From positions 496,001 through 560,000 of the forward strand of contig NZ_CP119327.1 of the NCBI RefSeq assembly GCF_022815905.2: a DNA stretch of 64,000 nucleotides, written 5' to 3'. The notes under the pieces were generated by a model. The model was not told the origin of the DNA and searched no databases. It was given only the letters and a program-made list of their open reading frames with translations. Position 1 is the first letter of the stretch, and the number at the start of each line of letters is the position of its first letter. Shown piece after piece: positions 8,795-16,885 of the stretch. The position numbers and the translations under genes are program-made. Origin of the DNA: Staphylococcus sp. NRL 16/872. Its GTDB lineage: Bacteria > Bacillota > Bacilli > Staphylococcales > Staphylococcaceae.

Positions 8795-9088
8795 GGTCTA
8801 AAATGAATAATGGAACGTAGTTGAGAGACGCCTGAGGGAGCAGGCTATCAATGAACGTAAGTGTTCAAACACTTACGTAAGTAGTTCTAAGATGACTAAC
8901 GAATGATGTTGCGCGACTCTTGGCGAAAAAGAAAGAGCTTAAGACTACAGGCTTAAGCCTTTCCCGCAAGAAAGCGTCGCAACAAAATGAGTAACATTCA
9001 TCTAAGAACTACTTTACAAGACCGTGGCTCGACCCAGCCCCCTAGGCAAGCGTCTCAACTTAAGTGAAATTAATATTCATTTTAGAAC
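8795..9088 (+). repeat. Nested pair of long-hairpin repeats (unit inserted in the loop of another)
   Basis: The outer unit starts at about 8795 (CTAAAATGAATAATGG, then GAGACGCCTGAGGGAGCAGG) and resumes at about 9019 (GACC-TGGCTCGACCCAGCC, CCTAGGCAAGCGTCTC, ending TTCATTTTAGAAC). Between them, about 8845-9018, sits a complete second unit with its own short hairpin (ACGTAAGTGT/ACACTTACGT, 8855-8878) and long arms AGTAGTTCTAAGATGA...TCATCTAAGAACTACT. Uninterrupted outer units are seen at 20830 and 48378, so the inner copy is an insertion. Confidence 0.8.
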
Positions 9089-9209
9089 AATGTATACATA
9101 AACATTTAGTTTCTCGTTCTAATTACCTAGGATAAATGAGGTGGTTATCGTTTTTAGTTCATTTTGTAATTCGATATAATGGAGGTTAAGGAACAAGGGG
9201 GCAATCGCT

Positions 9210-9914
9210 ATGTACGTAGAGAGAAAACCATCATTATATATTGAAGAATTACGTAGTGAATTTAAAGATAGTTTAAATCAATTTAAAGATGGAGACGAAG
9301 CATTTGATCGACTCATTGGATTTGTGGAACTTGATCATTTATATTCATCCGCTTTAAAAGAAATATCTACAAAGTTAGATATTTTAGATGATAATTTTAA
9401 TCATGTTTATAAACATAATCCAATTCATCATATGGAACGTCGTGTTAAGGAAATGAACAGTTTAGTTAAAAAGTTACAACGCAAAAATTTACCAGTCACT
9501 GCAGAAAGTGCCAAAGAGAATATTTTAGATATTGCTGGTATTCGTGTCGTATGTAATTACTTAGAAGACATTTATGTCATTGAAAAGATGTTATTAAAAC
9601 AAGAAGACGTTAAACTGTTGAAACGTAAGAATTATATTCAACATCCGAAAGAAAATGGCTATCGCAGTTTACATCTTGTTGTCTCAATCCCTGTCTTTTT
9701 AGCTGATCGTGTGGAAGTGACACCAGTTGAAATACAAATTCGTACGATCGGTATGGATATGTGGGCAAGTTTAGAACATAAAATTCGCTATAAAAATAAT
9801 ACAAATACAGAAGATTATAAAGATAGATTGAAAGAATGTGCACTTGAACTTACAGATATCGAAGCAAAAATGCAAGCCATTCATGCAGAAATATCAGATG
9901 GAGAAATCGAGTAA
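9210..9914 (+). CDS. relP: Small alarmone synthetase RelP (GTP pyrophosphokinase)
   Basis: Synthesises (p)ppGpp from ATP and GDP/GTP. The 234-residue protein is a lone RelA/SpoT synthetase domain without hydrolase or regulatory domains, the size of small alarmone synthetases. Motifs visible: [28 protein letters not shown] and [23 protein letters not shown]-like segment (catalytic E and the substrate-binding HKIRY). The position next to the MerR gene and gntRKP matches relP rather than relQ of S. aureus. GGGGG precedes the ATG. RelP is known to be induced by cell-wall stress in S. aureus; no control site is recognisable here. Confidence 0.9.
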   Translation: MYVERKPSLYIEELRSEFKDSLNQFKDGDEAFDRLIGFVELDHLYSSALKEISTKLDILDDNFNHVYKHNPIHHMERRVKEMNSLVKKLQRKNLPVTAESAKENILDIAGIRVVCNYLEDIYVIEKMLLKQEDVKLLKRKNYIQHPKENGYRSLHLVVSIPVFLADRVEVTPVEIQIRTIGMDMWASLEHKIRYKNNTNTEDYKDRLKECALELTDIEAKMQAIHAEISDGEIE

Positions 9915-10040
9915 ATGATATGACTGACTAGGATTAAATCTTAATAAGACGGAAGGCAGACTACTTGTTATAATTTTTGGAAAAAGGTCTTGCTCATGAC
10001 GTAGCGTCATTAGCTATGTTAGGGCTAGGAGGTGAACGCT

Positions 10041-10763
10041 ATGTCACATTATTCAATTGGAGAACTTGCACACCAAAGTGGCATTACAATCAGAACATTA
10101 CAATATTATGATCGTAAAGGATTATTAACAGCTGAACGTCATCACGAATCTAACAGACGCTATTATACAGAAACACAACTACATCAGCTTCAACTAATAT
10201 TAATCTTGAAAAAGTTTGGCTGCACATTAGATGAAATTAAAACATTACTTCATGAAGATAATGACTTACAAACGTTGAAAATGATCCTTCAACTTCATAA
10301 AGAAACAATTCAACAAGATATGCAACATCAATCTGAGACGTTAAAGCATATCAACTCGGTACAACAATATATTTCAGAACAATCAAGTTCTTCAATCAAT
10401 CACTTAGCTGACATAGACAAAGTTATGAAAAAATCAGAAAAATTTAACTCAGTAAAAGGTAAAATCTGGCTTAGTGCAGGTGTGATCGGCATTGTACAAT
10501 ACTCAGGATTGGTCCTCAGTTTATTAAGAAGTTCAGCAAAACCATTTGTAGCAGTGTTACCAATTCTAGTAACTTATGCAATAGGACTGACAGCGTTTTA
10601 TTTCAAAAATATTTCTTTCCTTTGTCCAAACTGCCAACACGTCTTTAAACCATCATTAAAATCATTTATCTTAGCAAGACACACAGCCAAAACACGTAAA
10701 CTTCAATGCCCAAAATGTCATGAAACACATTATTGCATCGAAGTAGCAAATGATGATAAATAA
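10041..10763 (+). CDS. MerR-family regulator with C-terminal membrane segments and zinc ribbon
   Basis: A 240-residue protein. Residues 1-70 form a MerR winged helix (YSIGELAHQSGITIRTLQYYD), followed by a coiled-coil helix to about residue 130. Two hydrophobic segments follow at about 145-165 (GVIGIVQYSGLVLSLL) and 170-190. The C-terminus has two CPxC pairs (CPNC and CPKC) that look like a zinc ribbon. I start at 10041 with AGGAGGT at ideal spacing; a GTG at 10032 would overlap that ribosome-binding site. Its ligand is unknown. A membrane-anchored DNA-binding protein beside relP and gnt may sense envelope or redox state; that is inference. Confidence 0.85.
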   Translation: MSHYSIGELAHQSGITIRTLQYYDRKGLLTAERHHESNRRYYTETQLHQLQLILILKKFGCTLDEIKTLLHEDNDLQTLKMILQLHKETIQQDMQHQSETLKHINSVQQYISEQSSSSINHLADIDKVMKKSEKFNSVKGKIWLSAGVIGIVQYSGLVLSLLRSSAKPFVAVLPILVTYAIGLTAFYFKNISFLCPNCQHVFKPSLKSFILARHTAKTRKLQCPKCHETHYCIEVANDDK

Positions 10764-10774
10764 GGTTCATATCG

Positions 10775-10808
10775 CATCCTAGCTTGTAAAAAGCTAGGGT
10801 GTTTTATT
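10775..10808 (+). terminator. Intrinsic terminator after the MerR gene
   Basis: CATCCTAGCTT pairs with AAGCTAGGGTG and is followed by TTTTATTTTT, ahead of the gnt promoter region. Confidence 0.85.
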
Positions 10809-10819
10809 TTTGAATAAAA

Positions 10820-10833
10820 AGAAAGCGCTTGCA
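10820..10833 (+). promoter_or_regulatory. Candidate cre site of the gluconate operon
   Basis: AGAAAGCGCTTGCA matches the cre consensus except at the first base. It lies upstream of the GntR operator. Glucose repression of gnt operons through CcpA is established in Bacillus. Confidence 0.6.
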
Positions 10834-10857
10834 AAAACAAAAACAGTATATTAATAT

Positions 10858-10871
10858 ACTTGTATACAAGT
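10858..10871. promoter_or_regulatory. GntR operator
   Basis: A perfect palindrome ACTTGTATACAAGT, extended to ATACTTGTATACAAGT on the left. This equals the operator known for Bacillus GntR. It sits about 32 bp before the gntR start, so the operon is probably autoregulated and released by gluconate. Confidence 0.88.
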
Positions 10872-10902
10872 TGGAGTAAAGTAGTAATTAGAGGTGAGTG
10901 TT

Positions 10903-11583
10903 GTGAATCAAGGATATCCAGAACAATGGCTTGGTGGTATGACGAAAGGAGAAGGGGTCGCTGCCGAAATTCGCTTACAGATTGTTAATGGCGATATTGA
11001 AAGTGATACGTTACTGACTGAGAATCAAATCGCAAAACAATTTGATGTCAGTCGTTCTCCTGTACGTGATGCGTTCAAGTTATTACAAACTGATCATTTA
11101 ATACATCTTGAGCGCATGGGTGCGAAAGTACTTTCATTCGGCGAACAAGAGAAGAAAGAATTATATGATTTGAGACTTATGCTCGAGTCGTTCGCATTTT
11201 CAAAGATGAGACATATTGATCGTACACCAGTAGTAAAAGAAATGCGCAAGCACCTTGAAATGATGAAAGTAGCAGTACAATTTGAAGATGCTGAAGCCTT
11301 TACGCAACATGACTTGCAATTTCACGAAGCGACGATTAAAGCCTCAAATCATCAATATTTACGCACGTTCTGGAATCATTTGAAACCGGTCATCGAATCT
11401 TTGGTCTTACTCTCAATGAGAGATCGCATGATTCATAACAAAACAGATTTCGACCGCATTCACGGGAATCACGAAGTATTTATTGAAGCAATTGAGTATA
11501 ACGATTCAAATAAATTAAGAGAGGCGTTTCACTTAAACTTTGATGATGTCGGTAAAGATATCGAAAGTTTCTGGTTACGCTAA
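10903..11583 (+). CDS. gntR: Gluconate operon repressor GntR
   Basis: A 226-residue GntR/FadR-type repressor. A winged helix (residues about 20-85, with NQIAKQFDVSRSPVRDAFKLLQ-type recognition helix) is followed by an all-helical FCD ligand domain containing DLQFHEATIKASNH and a conserved His pair. I choose the GTG at 10903 because GAGGTG lies 6-9 bases upstream; another GTG at 10894 overlaps that site. First gene of gntR-gntK-gntP, directly downstream of its own operator. Confidence 0.92.
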   Translation: MNQGYPEQWLGGMTKGEGVAAEIRLQIVNGDIESDTLLTENQIAKQFDVSRSPVRDAFKLLQTDHLIHLERMGAKVLSFGEQEKKELYDLRLMLESFAFSKMRHIDRTPVVKEMRKHLEMMKVAVQFEDAEAFTQHDLQFHEATIKASNHQYLRTFWNHLKPVIESLVLLSMRDRMIHNKTDFDRIHGNHEVFIEAIEYNDSNKLREAFHLNFDDVGKDIESFWLR

Positions 11584-11605
11584 ATAGAAAGGAAGAAAGA
11601 ATACT

Positions 11606-13144
11606 ATGAAATACATGATTGGCGTTGATATTGGTACCACAAGTACGAAATCAGTGCTATACGACGAGAATGGACAATTTATTATGAAGCATAATATTGG
11701 TTATCCATTACATACGCCAAACGTAGATGTTTCAGAAGAGAACCCAGATGAACTATTTGATGCTGTTTTAATGACAGTGAAATACGTTGTGCGAGAAGCG
11801 GGTGTTAAGAAAGAAGATATCAAACTCATTTCTTTCAGTGCACAAATGCATAGTTTGGTCGCGCTAGATGCGCAACATTCAAGATTAACGGAAAGTATCA
11901 CTTGGGCAGATAATCGCGCAAGTAAATACGCTGATCGCATCACTCAAGAACATAACGGTCATGAAATTTATCAACGCACAGGCACACCGATTCATCCTAT
12001 GTCACCTTTATCTAAAATCTTCTGGATGAAACATGAGCAACCTGAAATTTATAACCAAACGGCTATGTTCGCTGACATTAAGACATATATCTTCTATCAA
12101 CTCTTTGAACAATATGTCATCGATCATTCTATGGCTTCAGCAACAGGTATGTTTAATTTGGAAAAGTTGGATTGGGATGAAGAAGCACTCAAATTATTAG
12201 GTATCTCACGAGAACAATTACCTAAACTTGTACCAACGACGCATATCTTAACAGGTATGAAAAAACGCTACGCCACATTAATGGGCATTGATGAAAATAC
12301 CCCAATCGTAGTGGGTGCAAGCGATGGCGTACTGTCAAACTTAGGCGTTAACAGTTATAAAAAAGGGGAAGTTGCCGTCACAATCGGGACGTCAGGTGCC
12401 ATTCGTACTGTCATCAATAAACCACGTACTGATTACAAAGGACGTATATTCTGTTACGTGTTAGACGAAGACCATTACGTCATTGGTGGACCAGTTAATA
12501 ACGGAGGCGTCATTCTTAGATGGTTACGTGACGAACTCTTGGCTAGTGAAGTTGAAACGGCCAAACGCTTAGGCGTAGACCCGTACGATGTACTAACAAA
12601 AATCGCAAGTCGCGTTAAACCAGGCGCAGAAGGTTTAATCTTCCATCCTTATTTAGCCGGCGAACGCGCACCGCTTTGGAACGCAGATGCACGCGGTTCA
12701 TTCTTTGGCTTAACACTATCACATCAGAAAGAACACATGATTCGTGCCGCTCTAGAAGGTGTACTTTACAACCTTTACACGGTATACCTTGCACTAGTTG
12801 AAGTGATGAACGAAACGCCTAGCACGATTAAAGCGACAGGCGGTTTCGCCAAGAGTGAAGTATGGCGTCAAATGATGGCAGACATCTTTGATACTGATCT
12901 TATCGTGCCAGAAAGCTACGAGAGTTCTTGCCTTGGCGCATGTGTCTTAGGCTTAAAAGCGTTAGGAGAAATTGAAGACTTCTCTATTATTGAAAAGATG
13001 GTAGGAACAACTAACGCACATAAACCGAACCAAGAAACCGTTAAAGTATATCAACAATTAGTATCCATCTTTATTAATCTTAGTCGTTCATTAGAAGATC
13101 GCTACGCAGAAATTGCAGATTTCCAACGCAAGCACATGGATTAA
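11606..13144 (+). CDS. gntK: Gluconate kinase
   Basis: Phosphorylates gluconate to 6-phosphogluconate for entry into the pentose phosphate pathway. The 512-residue FGGY-type kinase has the N-terminal ATPase motif GVDIGTTSTKSVLYD, the active-site segment TWADNRAS, and the C-terminal signature region GGFAKSEVWRQMMADI. The ASKHA fold and context (gntR before, gntP after) make gluconate the likely substrate. GAAAGGAAG precedes the ATG 22 bases after gntR. Confidence 0.94.
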   Translation: MKYMIGVDIGTTSTKSVLYDENGQFIMKHNIGYPLHTPNVDVSEENPDELFDAVLMTVKYVVREAGVKKEDIKLISFSAQMHSLVALDAQHSRLTESITWADNRASKYADRITQEHNGHEIYQRTGTPIHPMSPLSKIFWMKHEQPEIYNQTAMFADIKTYIFYQLFEQYVIDHSMASATGMFNLEKLDWDEEALKLLGISREQLPKLVPTTHILTGMKKRYATLMGIDENTPIVVGASDGVLSNLGVNSYKKGEVAVTIGTSGAIRTVINKPRTDYKGRIFCYVLDEDHYVIGGPVNNGGVILRWLRDELLASEVETAKRLGVDPYDVLTKIASRVKPGAEGLIFHPYLAGERAPLWNADARGSFFGLTLSHQKEHMIRAALEGVLYNLYTVYLALVEVMNETPSTIKATGGFAKSEVWRQMMADIFDTDLIVPESYESSCLGACVLGLKALGEIEDFSIIEKMVGTTNAHKPNQETVKVYQQLVSIFINLSRSLEDRYAEIADFQRKHMD

Positions 13145-13186
13145 ATTATTGCATCATAAATTAGAAACACAATGGGAGGACTTACA

Positions 13187-14545
13187 ATGTTTGGAGAGAT
13201 TTGGCCACTTATTAGCGTGGTAATTGGAATATTATTACTCTTATCATTAATCATTTTTTTGAAATTAAATACATTTATTTCATTAATTATTACCTCAGTC
13301 GTTACAGCTATTCTTTTAGGCATGCCATTAAATAAAGTCATGAGTACGATTGAAACCGGTATGGGCAGTACACTCGGACATATCGCACTTATCTTTGGAC
13401 TTGGTGCCATTCTAGGTAAATTACTAGCAGATGGCGGAGGCGCTAATCGCATTGCAGATACATTAATCGCTAAATTCGGACAGAAACATGTTCAATGGGC
13501 AATGTTAGTCGCAGCCTTTATCGTCGGTATCGCACTATTCTTTGAAGTAGGTTTAGTATTATTAATTCCATTAGTATTCACTATCGCAAAACGTGCGAAA
13601 GTATCACCACTGAAACTTGGATTACCAATGGTGACAGCCTTATCAGTAACACACGGCTTCTTACCACCACATCCTGGACCAGTAGTCATCGCTAAAGAAT
13701 TAAAAGCCAATATAGGACAAGTTTTATTATTCGGTATCATTATCGCTATTCCAGTTACTATCATTGCTGGACCCATCTTCAATAAAGTAGCACAAAAAAT
13801 TATCCCTTCAGCCTATACGCGCGAAGGCGATATTTCAGCTTTAGGCTCTCAAAAAGAATTCAAAGACTCTGAAATGCCAGGATTCGGTTTAAGTATCTTT
13901 ACAGCAATCTTACCAGTCATCTTAATGTTAGTTTCAACGATTGTTCAATTAATTACTGGTCATCAAGAAGCTAAAAATGTATTTGAACAAATCATTTACT
14001 TCATTGGTACAGCCGGCACAGCAATGTTAATTTCAGTCATCTTTGCTATCTTCTCAATGGGCTTACATCGCGGTAGAAAAATGGACGACATCATGAAATC
14101 AGTCACAGATGCTATCTACCCAATCGGCATGATGATCCTCATCATTGGCGGTGGCGGGACATTCAAGCAAGTACTAATCGACGGTGGCGTAGGGGATACC
14201 ATTGCGAAAATGTTCGAAGGTTCAACAATGTCACCAATCTTACTTGCATGGATTGTCGCAGCCGTATTACGAATCGCATTAGGCTCAGCAACCGTAGCAG
14301 CCATCTCAACAACAGGTATCGTCTTACCATTATTACAACACTCAGACGTCAACGTCGCACTCGTCGTACTCGCAATCGGAGCAGGAAGCGTCATCCTATC
14401 ACACGTAAACGACGCAGGATTCTGGATGTTCAGAGAATACTTCGGACTAACAATCAAAGAAACATTCCTAACATGGTCACTACTCGAAACCATCATCTCA
14501 GTATCAGGAATTATCTTCATCCTATTTATAAGCTTATTTGTATAA
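13187..14545 (+). CDS. gntP: Gluconate permease GntP
   Basis: A 452-residue GntP-family gluconate:H+ symporter with about 12-14 membrane helices. Conserved segments include LIFGLGAILGKLLADGGGA, THGFLPPHPGPV and SHVNDAGFWMFREYFGL. The start is the ATG at 13187 with GGGAGG upstream; the earlier in-frame ATG lies within that ribosome-binding site. The last gene of the gnt operon, 42 bp after gntK, followed by a terminator. Confidence 0.95.
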   Translation: MFGEIWPLISVVIGILLLLSLIIFLKLNTFISLIITSVVTAILLGMPLNKVMSTIETGMGSTLGHIALIFGLGAILGKLLADGGGANRIADTLIAKFGQKHVQWAMLVAAFIVGIALFFEVGLVLLIPLVFTIAKRAKVSPLKLGLPMVTALSVTHGFLPPHPGPVVIAKELKANIGQVLLFGIIIAIPVTIIAGPIFNKVAQKIIPSAYTREGDISALGSQKEFKDSEMPGFGLSIFTAILPVILMLVSTIVQLITGHQEAKNVFEQIIYFIGTAGTAMLISVIFAIFSMGLHRGRKMDDIMKSVTDAIYPIGMMILIIGGGGTFKQVLIDGGVGDTIAKMFEGSTMSPILLAWIVAAVLRIALGSATVAAISTTGIVLPLLQHSDVNVALVVLAIGAGSVILSHVNDAGFWMFREYFGLTIKETFLTWSLLETIISVSGIIFILFISLFV

Positions 14546-14559
14546 GAAATATTCATGAA

Positions 14560-14590
14560 AGCACTCACCACAAAAGGGGGAGTGTTTTTT
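14560..14590 (+). terminator. Intrinsic terminator after gntP
   Basis: CACTC...GAGTG stem with an A-rich loop followed by TTTTTT closes the gluconate operon. Confidence 0.75.
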
Positions 14591-14807
14591 GATAGAAAAA
14601 CTTATAAGTTTTTCTACAAACAACATTATATTAGTTTTAAAAATGATTATTCATTAAACAGTAAATTTCTAACATAAATGGCACCACTAGAGTAGCTCTT
14701 GTGCCACCCGTACTTAAATTAATATGCTATTGCTAGGAAAGAATTCCAAAGAATGATAAACTAACAAATGATATAAAAGACAGAATGTGCAAAGGAGTTA
14801 CTTGAGT

Positions 14808-15674
14808 TTGAAACAGATTAAAAAAGCGATCATACCTGCCGCTGGTTTAGGAACGAGATTTTTACCAGCCACGAAAGCGATGCCTAAGGAAATGCTTCCT
14901 ATTTTAGACAAACCAACAATTCAATACATAGTGGAAGAAGCCTCTCGTGCAGGAATTGAAGATATTATTATAGTAACCGGCAAACATAAACGTGCGATTG
15001 AAGATCACTTCGATAATCAAAAAGAATTAGAAATGGTGCTTGAAGAAAAAGGAAAAACAGACCTACTAGAAAAAGTTCAATATTCAACAGATTTAGCCAA
15101 TATTTTTTATGTTCGTCAAAAAGAACAAAAAGGTTTAGGCCATGCGATTTATACTGCTCGTCAGTTTATCGGTGATGAACCATTTGCCGTGCTTCTAGGA
15201 GATGACATTGTAGAATCAGACGAACCCGCTATCAAACAATTAATGAACGTATATGAAGAAACAGGTCACTCAGTGATTGGCGTTCAAGAAGTGCCAGAGA
15301 ATGTTACACATCGTTATGGTATTATTGAACCTCTAGGAAAAGATGGCCGTCGTTACGAAGTAAAACAATTTGTTGAGAAACCAGCTCAAGGCACAGCACC
15401 ATCAAACCTAGCAATCATGGGACGTTACATTTTAACACCTGAAATTTTTGAGTACCTTAAAACACAAAAAGAAGGCGCCGGCAATGAAATACAATTAACC
15501 GACGCCATCGAACGCATGAACAACGATATTCAAGTTTACGCTTACGACTTTGATGGCAATCGCTTCGACGTAGGAGAAAAACTTGGCTTCGTCAAAACAA
15601 CCATCGAATACGCACTAAAAGATCCAAAAATGAAAGACGAACTCGTTCACTTCATTAAAGAACTAGGACTATAA
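14808..15674 (+). CDS. galU: UTP-glucose-1-phosphate uridylyltransferase
   Basis: Makes UDP-glucose for glycolipid anchors, teichoic acids and other envelope glycans; called gtaB or galU in staphylococci. Residues 5-30 contain [22 protein letters not shown], split here as [13 protein letters not shown], the nucleotidyltransferase signature; [18 protein letters not shown] and LTDAIERM follow. I use the TTG at 14808 (288 residues, the usual length) with AAAGGAG 10 bases upstream; a TTG at 14802 is a close alternative. Monocistronic, with a terminator at 15697-15749. Confidence 0.93.
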   Translation: MKQIKKAIIPAAGLGTRFLPATKAMPKEMLPILDKPTIQYIVEEASRAGIEDIIIVTGKHKRAIEDHFDNQKELEMVLEEKGKTDLLEKVQYSTDLANIFYVRQKEQKGLGHAIYTARQFIGDEPFAVLLGDDIVESDEPAIKQLMNVYEETGHSVIGVQEVPENVTHRYGIIEPLGKDGRRYEVKQFVEKPAQGTAPSNLAIMGRYILTPEIFEYLKTQKEGAGNEIQLTDAIERMNNDIQVYAYDFDGNRFDVGEKLGFVKTTIEYALKDPKMKDELVHFIKELGL

Positions 15675-15696
15675 ATAACAATTTAATACATCAAGA

Positions 15697-15752
15697 AAGC
15701 CTAAGATAGTAGCTAATATAATTATTGACTACCCAATCTTAGGCTTTTTTAT
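15697..15752 (+). terminator. Intrinsic terminator after galU
   Basis: GCCTAAGAT pairs with ATCTTAGGC and is followed by TTTTTTA. The loop contains a further TAGTAG/CTACCC pairing. Confidence 0.88.
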
Positions 15753-15770
15753 TAATGTTATCTTATAATT

Positions 15771-15798
15771 TTGTTGTGTATTAAAAATATTATATAAT
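15771..15798 (+). promoter_or_regulatory. Promoter of a candidate type I toxin mRNA
   Basis: TTGTTG (15771-15776), 16-bp spacer, TATAAT (15793-15798). A transcript starting near 15805 would have a 75-nt leader before the small ORF at 15879. Confidence 0.6.
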
Positions 15799-15878
15799 AT
15801 CGTTATAAAACTAAGTTACAGTCATGTATTACCTCAAACAGCTTAAGAATTTGTTTGTAGTAAAGGGGGTGATAACAC

Positions 15879-16001
15879 ATGGCTGTTGACATAATAGTAA
15901 ATATTCATGTGAATTCTTTGGATTTAACATATTTTATAATATATATCATTATGACCTACAAATGGCATAAAAATAGCTCATCTTATAGTGGATTAAGATG
16001 A
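15879..16001 (+). CDS. 40-residue hydrophobic peptide, candidate type I toxin
   Basis: A small ORF behind a strong AAAGGGGGTGAT ribosome-binding site. The peptide begins MAVDIIVNIHVNSL, has a hydrophobic centre TYFIIYIIM and a basic, polar tail. I do not recognise its family. The context suggests a toxin. The mRNA leader CAAACAGCTTA (15835-15845) is complementary to TAAGCTGTTTG (16015-16025) beyond the ORF, the kind of 5'-3' pairing that hides the start in several type I toxin mRNAs. An oppositely directed promoter and terminator overlap its 3' end. It lies next to the restriction-modification island. Confidence 0.45.
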   Translation: MAVDIIVNIHVNSLDLTYFIIYIIMTYKWHKNSSSYSGLR

Positions 16002-16116
16002 GCACTTAATAAAATAAGCTGTTTGTAGAAAACATATGTTTTGAGTTGACCCTCAAAATATGTTGCTTAGTTTTTCCACCTAGTGCCATTTTCAAAAACT
16101 CTAGGTGTATTTTTAT
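15966..16116 (-). ncRNA. Candidate antitoxin antisense RNA
   Basis: On the minus strand a promoter TTGCAT (16151-16146), 17-bp spacer, TAAAAT (16128-16123) points toward the small ORF. About 150 nt downstream GCTCATCTTA/TAAGATGAGC followed by TATTTTTA (15968-16003) forms a terminator. The RNA would be complementary to the end of the ORF at 15879 and to its 3' leader, including the TAAGCTGTTTG segment. A hairpin AACATAT-TTTTGA/TCAAAATATGTT lies in its middle. Confidence 0.45.
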
Positions 16117-16164
16117 ACTTTTATTTTACTATGAACATATTATTAATGCAAATTCAAATAAAGT

Positions 16165-16280
16165 AAAAGACCCACCTCATTTTCCGCTAAGATGAGTCTT
16201 TAGGAATTTAACACCTAGGCATCTATCCCACTAAAATATAAATCCTTCACTACATATTAGATCGAAATCTAATATACCTA
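16165..16280 (-). ncRNA. Candidate small RNA A (minus strand)
   Basis: The -10 region TATATTATAAT (16292-16282) leads into a perfect 9-bp stem ATATTAGAT/ATCTAATAT closed by a TTCG tetraloop (16275-16254). About 80 nt further the stem AAAGACtCA.../...GGTGGGTCTTT with a T-rich tail (16201-16163) ends it. No ORF. The 5' stem-loop plus terminator layout resembles SprF-type antitoxins, but the match is structural only. Confidence 0.45.
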
Positions 16281-16374
16281 AATTATAATATAGAAAAATT
16301 AATCAAAACACCCCGCACAATAGCAATTCCTTGACCAAAAATATCACTTTTTAAACTTTTTTACGATTTTAATT

Positions 16375-16516
16375 AAAAAAGCTATAATCTTTAAATAAAT
16401 AATAATTAAAAGACTATAGCCTAACAAAGGAGTATTCAATTTCGAAGAACTCAATAACTTTGAAATTGTTCCAACCTACTCCCTCCCTAATTGTAATAGT
16501 GCATGAAACTATTACT
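16375..16516 (-). ncRNA. Candidate small RNA B (minus strand), upstream-region paralogue of A
   Basis: The -10 region TATATTAAAAT is preceded, at the same distance as for RNA A, by an identical 11-mer TTGCTATTGTG (16561-16551; A: 16326-16316). The transcript would start with a perfect stem GTAATAGT/ACTATTAC (16515-16493), then an internal stem GGAGTA...TACTCC enclosing CAATTTC/GAAATTG, and end at GCTATA-TCTTT/AAAGA-TATAGC followed by TTTTTT (16420-16375). A 36-codon ORF reads through the terminator (see findings). Confidence 0.4.
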
Positions 16517-16885
16517 ATTTTAATATAGTATCTTTTTAATAAAAAGAGCCCACAATAGCAAAGTTTTGAAAAAAATTATCAATTTTTAAACAAATTTTGA
16601 ATAATGATAGATTTACAGAAAATATCACTTTATAACTTTCGCTTTGGGAAAAATGAAGATTTTTTTAAAGTTAGTCTTATCAAAATACGATATATTTAAC
16701 TTCTATGAAGAAAATGATTGATAGAATAACATTAAAATCATTTTGTTGATAACAACTTTAAAAATGATGATTACGTAATTTAAGTTAATGAGTTCAATAA
16801 GTATATACCATGAAATTTCAAGCTGAAAAAAGTGGTTGAATTATGTTATTATATAATGAAAACTAATTTAAGCTGGTGGATTATA

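Noticed and set aside
8394-8795. Open frame of 133 codons in the repeat-filled gap
   Set aside because: It lies wholly within two long-hairpin repeats; parts of the same frame recur in the repeat copy at 24430-24633, and no ribosome-binding site precedes it.
8380-9088. Possible CRISPR array, suggested by repeated short motifs
   Set aside because: Repeat length, spacing and palindromic long arms do not fit repeat-spacer units, and no cas gene is in the window.
14116-14571. Long antisense frames over gntP (also 14248-14592) and over fetB (39240-39695)
   Set aside because: They mirror strongly supported membrane-protein genes; such antisense openness is common opposite hydrophobic coding regions. 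No promoters or ribosome-binding sites seen.
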